From: Austropuccinia psidii
Taxonomy: Eukaryota; Basidiomycota; Pucciniomycetes; Pucciniales; Sphaerophragmiaceae
Assembly: GCA_023105745.1 (NCBI GenBank)
Contig: JALGQZ010000009.1
Location: 9,212,937-9,276,936 of the forward strand
Length of the DNA: 64,000 nucleotides
Direction of reading: 5' to 3'
Position 1 is the first letter of the stretch. Each line of letters starts with the position of its first letter. Positions 58,717 to 64,000 of the stretch are shown here, one piece after another. The notes beneath the pieces were generated by a model, which was not told the DNA's origin, ran no database searches, and saw only the letters and a program-made list of their open reading frames with translations. A program made the translations under genes and the position numbers.

Positions 58717-60387
58717 GATATTCAAGTTTGGAAGACCTTCTGTATTGGGATGCAACCAGAATGGTTAATCTTGAAAAAATGCATAATTTAATACTGGGAA
58801 TTTTGAAGGATCATGCAACTTTCAAATTGTGCATTCCAGAGTCCAAATCAAAAATTTATCTCAGGTCCCGCAGGAAATCCAATGACACCACCAGTTCAGA
58901 CTCAAATTCCATGACCTCCCACAGCTCTCTTGATAAAATCACATTGAGAGAGGCCCACTCCCTGAGAAGAGATGCACCAAAAATAATAAATGAGCCACTC
59001 CCCACTACTTCCACCCGAAAAAACTACTTCCCAATGCCCACCCCTCACACGGAACATCCATCTAGTGGTTCTGCGGAGATTACTACATTTGATGTGGATT
59101 ACAACCCCACTTCTGAAATACCCTCTGAATTGGATATCACTGCACTGAGTGATCACCAGATCAAGGGTGAGGCTCTGGAGCATCTCCAAAAAATCATATC
59201 TTAGACGATAGTTCCCTCATCATGGACAAGAGAACCTTGCCACATGGGTTCCCCCTCTCATAGTAGCTTAAAAGACGCTGAATGGGCTCTCTTATAGAAG
59301 GTCTATATTCCATTTTTAATGCTCAGTCAACAGATGTCGTTAGATGAACACAAATCCACCAACACACAAAGTAACATGGGTCAATCAGAAGAATTTGCAA
59401 ATGAACTAAACAAGAATACATTCCATTTGATTAGTGCTATCAACATTGCCACAAGTTGGACTGTTTCAATGGATGATGAAAATGCATTTTCTGAACATTG
59501 GAAAACATTCTGCCTTTCCAATCAACACCTGTTCACAAAACAGAAAAGTAAACCAAATCATCATTTTTCTGATCATATTCCCAAACTCTTCCAACGTTGG
59601 GGCCCAGCACCAGCATCAGCCACATGGGGTTATGAGTGCTTGATTGGAGTATTTGCAAAGATGCCAACAAACAACAAAATATGTAGGTCAATTAATAAGA
59701 TCAATATATTCACATTGATTAAACACAAGAACTGAATATGACTAACTTCTTGCAACTCTGAATAGATGATTTAGATAAAACCTTACTTCAACATATCTGT
59801 TGATGTTCCAACCTTTCTGTTCTCCTAAAATCCCCATCTGTGCCATGTGAAATAAAACAGCTTTTCAAATCACAACTTGCCCTGTTCAATCACCATAAAT
59901 ATAACAAACCATCCCGCCATGACCAAGAAAATTATGATTGCCTGGTTGAGTACTTACAGAATTTTCATGCAACAAGGGAAATAGTTGATTGGATCAGCTT
60001 AGAAACTACTGTGCAATCCACAAGTCATCCCATTTCAAGGATTGTATTACCTTGGTATTTTCCGGTTTCAAACATTAATATTGGGAACAATATATTTTCA
60101 ACTGAATCCAAAAATGTCAGCAACAGTGTGATATGTTTTCTGAGGGGCAACTCACAACAATTTGGTATTATTAATAGCATTTTTGAAGTCTCTGAGCCAT
60201 CTAGCATACTGAACAATATTTCTTACCAGATTGGCCACATCTGAATATTTATAAAGCTGTTGGTTTTGATGATGGACACTTGATTATATCTGAAGAAGAA
60301 ATAGAAGGTAACTGTGGATTTTATGATAACAATGTTCTGTCATGTGGACTGCTTGTAATGATAAAGCCGTTATTTCCTAATATTTAG
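58717..60387 (+). pseudogene. Plavaka-type transposase, C-terminal part
   Basis: Resumes with YSSLEDLLYWDATRMVNLEK and MHNLILGILKDHA. Joined to the left part after removing element C and one GATAT it gives GVRYSSL, the usual motif here. After a long polar linker and stops near 59202 and 59296 it reads NIATSWTVSMDDENAF, KPNHHFSDHIPKLFQRWGPA and SATWGYECLIGVFAKMPTNN, a highly characteristic Plavaka block. A probable intron and a last exon (about 59840-60240, then to TAG 60385-60387) complete it. The last part is uncertain. Together with 46460-48014 this covers the whole family length, but with at least three stops and a frameshift. Confidence 0.8.
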
Positions 60388-61304
60388 TCTACAAAAATGC
60401 AAATCTCTCAGATTCATTAGCAAATTTGCTAGTGAAATAACTGCCTCAAAATTTAGTGACAGAGACATGCAATTGTGACAAGCAAAGCCCATTATTTCAC
60501 ATTCCCACAAAGAACTTACTATTTTGACATTGGGTACAGTGTGAATAAGCCAAGTTCAATGATCAAATGACCCACACACTCAACTTTCACAGCATCCAAA
60601 ATTTCTAACTGCGCCATCATCATGTTGGAAGGGGAATAGGCCCTTGTGCACCCACACACGCCAATGCACACGCAAACGCACCTGCACATGCCAATGCACA
60701 TGCAAGCGCACCCGCACCCGCACCCGCCAAGAGTGGTTTCATGTGTCACCCACAAATGTTCAATGCCACCTGACATTAGGCCCCCACATGTCTTGCCTTT
60801 GTGTGCATGTGTCAGCCATGCACCCACTGCCTTGTGCAGCGGGGTCTAACAATGTCACTCCCTCCTGTGAGCTAGCTGATTCATGGCTACACAAAATTAG
60901 GACAACACATCATTTGGCCATGGTGTGCCCGTCACACACACACCCGCATCCGTGCTATTGTGCAGCGGGCTCTACCAGTGTCATCTGCAAAACGAGAATC
61001 CAGCTCAGGCGGAGTCCTTTCATGGATGACCTGGTGAAGGCAAACCCCCCGCTTACATCAAGACTGGCTGAAGGACCTCTTTGCTGTGTGTTTGCGCAAA
61101 CAGGAGGGTCTTGTGTAATTCTTGCCAACCATCGGACGGTTGCGGGATGATCAGGTGGTGAGGAATCTGAGTTGAAGGCACAGGGGAACCAATATTGGTG
61201 GATTTCACAGGATTTGGTGTAAGAAAAGAGTGGGACGTGTGCTTGACGTTCGCTTGATTTTTTCTTGCCATGAGCTCAGCTTTTATTCTTCTTGATGTTT
61301 GCTT
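60388..61304. other. Right subterminal region of the giant transposon
   Basis: No supported gene. It includes a CA/CG-rich simple-repeat tract (60640-60730), two related segments of the type GTGCAGCGGG-TCTAACAATGTCAC (about 60834 and 60957), and close to the end the pair CTTGACGTTCGCTTGA / CTTGATGTTTGCTTGA (61243-61258 and 61291-61306), which look like subterminal binding-site repeats. The 168-codon ORF over 60644-61150 follows from the simple repeat and is not supported. Confidence 0.45.
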
Positions 61305-61350
61305 GACCTGAAGTCAATCGCCGATGATTGACACGAGATTCTCCCTGGTG
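61305..61350 (-). repeat. Right terminal inverted repeat of the giant transposon
   Basis: Read on the minus strand it starts CACCAGGGAGAATCTCG and ends GATTGACTTCAGGTC, mirroring the left end. The sequence outside (AATAGCCACC) continues the A5 gag frame. Confidence 0.88.
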
Positions 61351-62286
61351 AATAGCCACCCAGAGAAGTAGAAAACCACAAACCTATGCCTCAATAAAAG
61401 GTAAACAAACCTTAACAACTTGTACAGGAAAGATTACTATAATTAACCCAGTTGTAAGCTCTAAAGGTAAATTGCCCAAATCAGCAGACATCAAATTTGT
61501 ACAAGGCACAGCCAAAGGTAAATACCCTAAGAACATAAAGTTTATGACTGCTTGCAAACACTGATATGTCACCTGTATACCTCAGAGATCTTCGCTTCCA
61601 AAGGAACCAGCCAGAGGACAGGGAAGGGCAGTCCAGAAACAGAAGACCTGGAAGAGGACACCTTGGACCCAGTGGTGGATGGAAAAACAATGACGGAGAT
61701 AATATCAACCCTGCCATTCACACTCCAATTCAACAGGAACCTCAAACCAGAGGACTGGAAGGATATGGATGAAGTTCTTCAGCTCCACCAAATTCTCAAA
61801 GATTTGTTACAATGGAGCATGGACAACAAGAGGTTCAACCTGGCATCTTACTGGGCAGAACTTGGAGAAAGTTGCCAGAAGATCTGTCTCAAAGAGATAG
61901 ACTTCAAAGACCTTATGGTAATCACCAAAGGTTGGAATCCTAGCAGGCAGTTCAGACTCCTGGAGGCAGGGGCACAGAGGATAAGGGAGAATCAAGCCAC
62001 TATCCAAGCTATAGAAGAACAGTTAACCCAGACAGGGCCTACTCAGATTCCTTCAGGATCACAAGGAGAAGGCCAAATCAGCGCTAAAATGACTTCACAA
62101 CATTCAGACACCAACAAATCAATGACTAGGAGTAACCACTCTTCACAATTCCAGGAGGTTTCCAGGAGAAGAAATGGATACAAGGGGAAAAACAAGATGT
62201 CTTTCAGCCAAAGGAAGAGAGACTCAGACCCCATGATCCAGAAGTTGTTGGATTTGGTGAAAGAAGTGCACAAGAACCAGAAGTAG
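61351..62286 (+). pseudogene. ORF1 of A5, continuation after the giant transposon
   Basis: Directly after the right end the frame reads IATQRSRKPQTYASIKGK and on to a stop at about 61560. A probable intron (about 61510-61575, acceptor CTCAG) leads to the long frame ending at 62284-62286. That frame contains NLKPEDWKDMDEVLQLHQIL, ITKGWNPSRQF and a basic Ser/Asn/Lys-rich tail, and is homologous to ORF1 of elements B and C. It overlaps the start of the gag-pol frame (open from about 62137) in another register. Function unknown, probably gag-related. Confidence 0.7.
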
Positions 62287-63518
62287 CTGTAAACCAATCT
62301 AAAATCAGTAGTCCTAGTAATAGAAACATTACCCCCACTCATATTGAACATGATATTGTCACACCTGAGAGTAACTTAAACAGTTTTGCAAGGTGGTTAC
62401 AAAGGTCCCAATTTGCTGAGCAAACTCAAAAATAGTTTGCAAAACTTGAACAAGCCATGAGAGGATGAAAAAATTAACAGCCTCCATGGATAAAATTATC
62501 CAAACTCTTCAAGAAGGACATGCTCAATTGAGCAAAGCCTCTGAAGAGAACAAAAAAAGACTGAATCTATTCTTTGAAGAACAACACCACAGCAAAAGGG
62601 ACAGCGATTGTCTGGATCAAGACATAAAGCTATTGTTTAATGTCTACCATAACCTGGAGCCCCAACCACCAGGCCAAGTTATGGATAATCCATATCAACC
62701 AGATGACATCAAACCAGATGCCAGGTTGATGAATAAGGAAATATCTCTATCAAAATACCAGGATGGAGATGGCATGTCTTATTCAGAGAAGGAAGCATTG
62801 AAACAGCTTCCTGAGGCCTCAAGCTTGTCCAAATTCTGTGGAACAGGAGAATATGATCATATGGAGCTCAAAGATCATATTGATGGAATTTTCCTTGATG
62901 TACCAAGAATACCAGATTACTGGATCACTGCTAGACTAAATACAGAATTTGAAGGTCATGCTAGTATATGGTACACAAAAATGGAAGAAATTCATGGCAG
63001 AAGAAACTGGCCATGGTGGAAGAGTAAAATCATCCAAAAGGACAGTAATGGTACTTGGATATGGCAAAAGACCATGTAATTTGAAAATGACAAGTACTCT
63101 GTGGACAAAGGTCAATATGAGTGGTGTCTTAGAAAGTCCAAAAGACTTAAAGCCATTGATCCTCAGATGAACATCCAAATGAGCAATCACAAACTTCTTC
63201 CACAACTGCCAGGAGAACTAGATCATGCAGTAAAATGCAGATGCAACCAAAATTGTGCTATAGATGACATTGCTAATACCTTACAAGATATAAGGAAAAG
63301 AACTAATATAGAAAAATTCAGGCTATATAGGAGCAGTAGTTTCAAAGAGAAACAACCTCTCAGGAAGGAGTTTAAAGACAAACCCAGTGAAAACTGGCAG
63401 AAGCTGCAAAGAAGAAGAATACTTGTCATAATTGTGGTTCAACAGACCACTATGCCAATCACTTTACAAAGGAAAAGAAAAACGTCTATGCCATTGAGAA
63501 AGTCCCAGAGAAAGAATC
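62137..63518 (+). pseudogene. Gag capsid region of A5, frameshifted and truncated
   Basis: The gag-pol frame opens inside ORF1, has a TAG at 62432-62434 and a one-base change of frame before 62465, and then reads 62465-63079 (MSYSEKEALKQLPEASS, WPWWKSKIIQKDSNGTW). A TAA at 63077-63079 follows, with continuation of the homologous sequence (QYEWCLRKSKRLKAIDPQMN) to the region just after the zinc knuckle (CHNCG-type, about 63423-63470, also frameshifted). It is closely similar to 3265-4380 in A1. The homology ends at 63518 where an LTR-like sequence starts. Confidence 0.8.
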
Positions 63519-64000
63519 TGTAAGGTTTGACTATGAAGCAATAAGAAATTACTAATTTGTTACTTATTGTACTCTGAATGTCCTTATAATTGAAATAAAT
63601 AAGATTAAAATAATAATAATAATAAAGAAATATTATTATTATGGTGTAAAAATATTATATTATTAAATAAATATAATAATATAATTAATATTATATAAAA
63701 TTATAGTATTATAAATAATATATTAATATAAAATAGTTAATATATTATAAAACTCTTTATTATTGTTACCAACAAATAATAACGGCGTAAAAAATTGTTT
63801 TTTATAAATAAAAAACAATTAATAATAATAATACTACCAATATTAAAGTTATATATTAATATAAATACTATTTATATTAATTAAGAATTATTAAGAGTAA
63901 CAATAAGAGAGAAATTATTATAATAAGATGAAATAACCTACTTTTAACACTTAAAATAATAATTTTGAGATATTTTACGCCAAAAGAATATAATACAACT
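63519..64000. repeat. Probable LTR start of another element (family D), cut by window end
   Basis: Homology to the family A gag-protease linker (compare 4360-4400) stops at GAATC (63514-63518), and the next bases are TGTAAGG, the same kind of LTR tip as families B and C. The remaining 480 bases are almost pure A/T with no ORF, like the LTR of element B, but match no other sequence in the window. A target duplication cannot be checked. Confidence 0.45.

Larger units (their letters stand above)
28348..61350 (+). mobile_element. Giant Plavaka/CACTA-like DNA transposon with cargo (33,003 bp)
   Basis: Both ends carry a 46-bp inverted repeat starting CACCAGGGA (five mismatches by my count), flanked by the 3-bp direct repeat AAT (28345-28347 and 61351-61353). 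Removing the element and one AAT rejoins an open gag frame. CAC-starting ends and 3-bp duplications are typical of the CACTA superfamily, to which Plavaka transposases belong, and a Plavaka-type transposase gene lies inside (46460-60387). Other content: a hypothetical gene, a Tet/JBP-like oxygenase gene, block R2, an SNF2 gene and an unknown minus-strand gene. Later family C insertions account for about 12.55 kb, so the original element was about 20.5 kb. All genes are now broken, so any movement would need a helper. Confidence 0.85.
26174..63518 (+). mobile_element. Ty3/Gypsy family A element A5, split by the giant transposon
   Basis: 5' LTR (26174-27610), leader and first gag exon to 28347, then after the 33-kb insertion the rest of gag from 61351 up to the zinc-knuckle region. 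A new LTR-like sequence interrupts it at 63519. The target site left of it is GCTTG (26169-26173), and its 3' end is outside the window. The gag frame reads across the junction once the giant element and one AAT are removed, which proves the two halves belong together. Confidence 0.88.

Noticed and set aside
60644..61150. 168-codon plus-strand ORF and overlapping ORFs
   Set aside because: Built on a CA/CG simple repeat and subterminal DNA of the transposon, with no conserved features.
1..64000. tRNA, rRNA or other structured RNA genes
   Set aside because: I looked for tRNA-like box A/B words and long GC-rich structured stretches and found none that I could support by eye.

Overview
The window looks like transposon-packed chromosomal DNA of a basidiomycete fungus, most likely a rust (Pucciniales). 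The evidence is AT-rich DNA, chromodomain-bearing Ty3/Gypsy elements with very long LTRs, a Plavaka-type (CACTA-like) transposase, a Tet/JBP-like 2-oxoglutarate oxygenase, a Rad5/HLTF-like SNF2 protein, and degenerate Zn2Cys6 proteins of a kind I associate from memory with the myrtle rust Austropuccinia psidii. The species call is an inference that needs a database search. I see no intact host housekeeping gene, no rRNA or tRNA and no CRISPR array. Essentially everything is mobile DNA, and nearly all coding regions carry stops or frameshifts.

Left part (1-22689): a stack of nested Gypsy elements. Family A element A1 (internal region from 2908, 3' LTR 19270-20707) sits in an older family A LTR (A3, remnants 20708-21222 and 22662-22689). 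A1 is broken in gag by another family A element (A0, 1-2907) and in the integrase gene by a complete family B element (7223-18184, duplication CTAAT). A3 is also split by an inverted solo LTR (A4, 21223-22661, duplication GGTCC).

Middle (22690-26173): a block (R1) with a minisatellite and a broken Zn2Cys6 gene. A diverged second copy (R2) lies at about 33990-38050.

Right part (26174-64000): a family A element (A5) starts with its 5' LTR at 26174. Its gag gene is split at 28347/61351 by a 33,003-bp DNA transposon (28348-61350). That element has 46-bp imperfect terminal inverted repeats starting CACCAGGGA and a 3-bp duplication AAT, and removing it re-joins the gag reading frame. It carries a hypothetical gene, a Tet/JBP-like oxygenase gene, block R2, an SNF2 gene, an unknown minus-strand gene and a Plavaka-type transposase gene. 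It was later hit by two family C insertions: a solo LTR in the SNF2 gene (39889-41727, duplication CCCAC) and a complete minus-strand element in the transposase gene (48015-58716, duplication GATAT). Without those two insertions the transposon would be about 20.5 kb. The window ends in what looks like the LTR of another element (63519 onward) inserted in A5.

The most interesting object is this giant transposon, which carries a putative DNA-methylcytosine oxidase gene and a chromatin-remodelling ATPase gene beside a transposase gene, all now decayed. Order of events read from the nesting: A5, then the giant element, then the family C insertions. On the left: A3, then A1, then B and A0.
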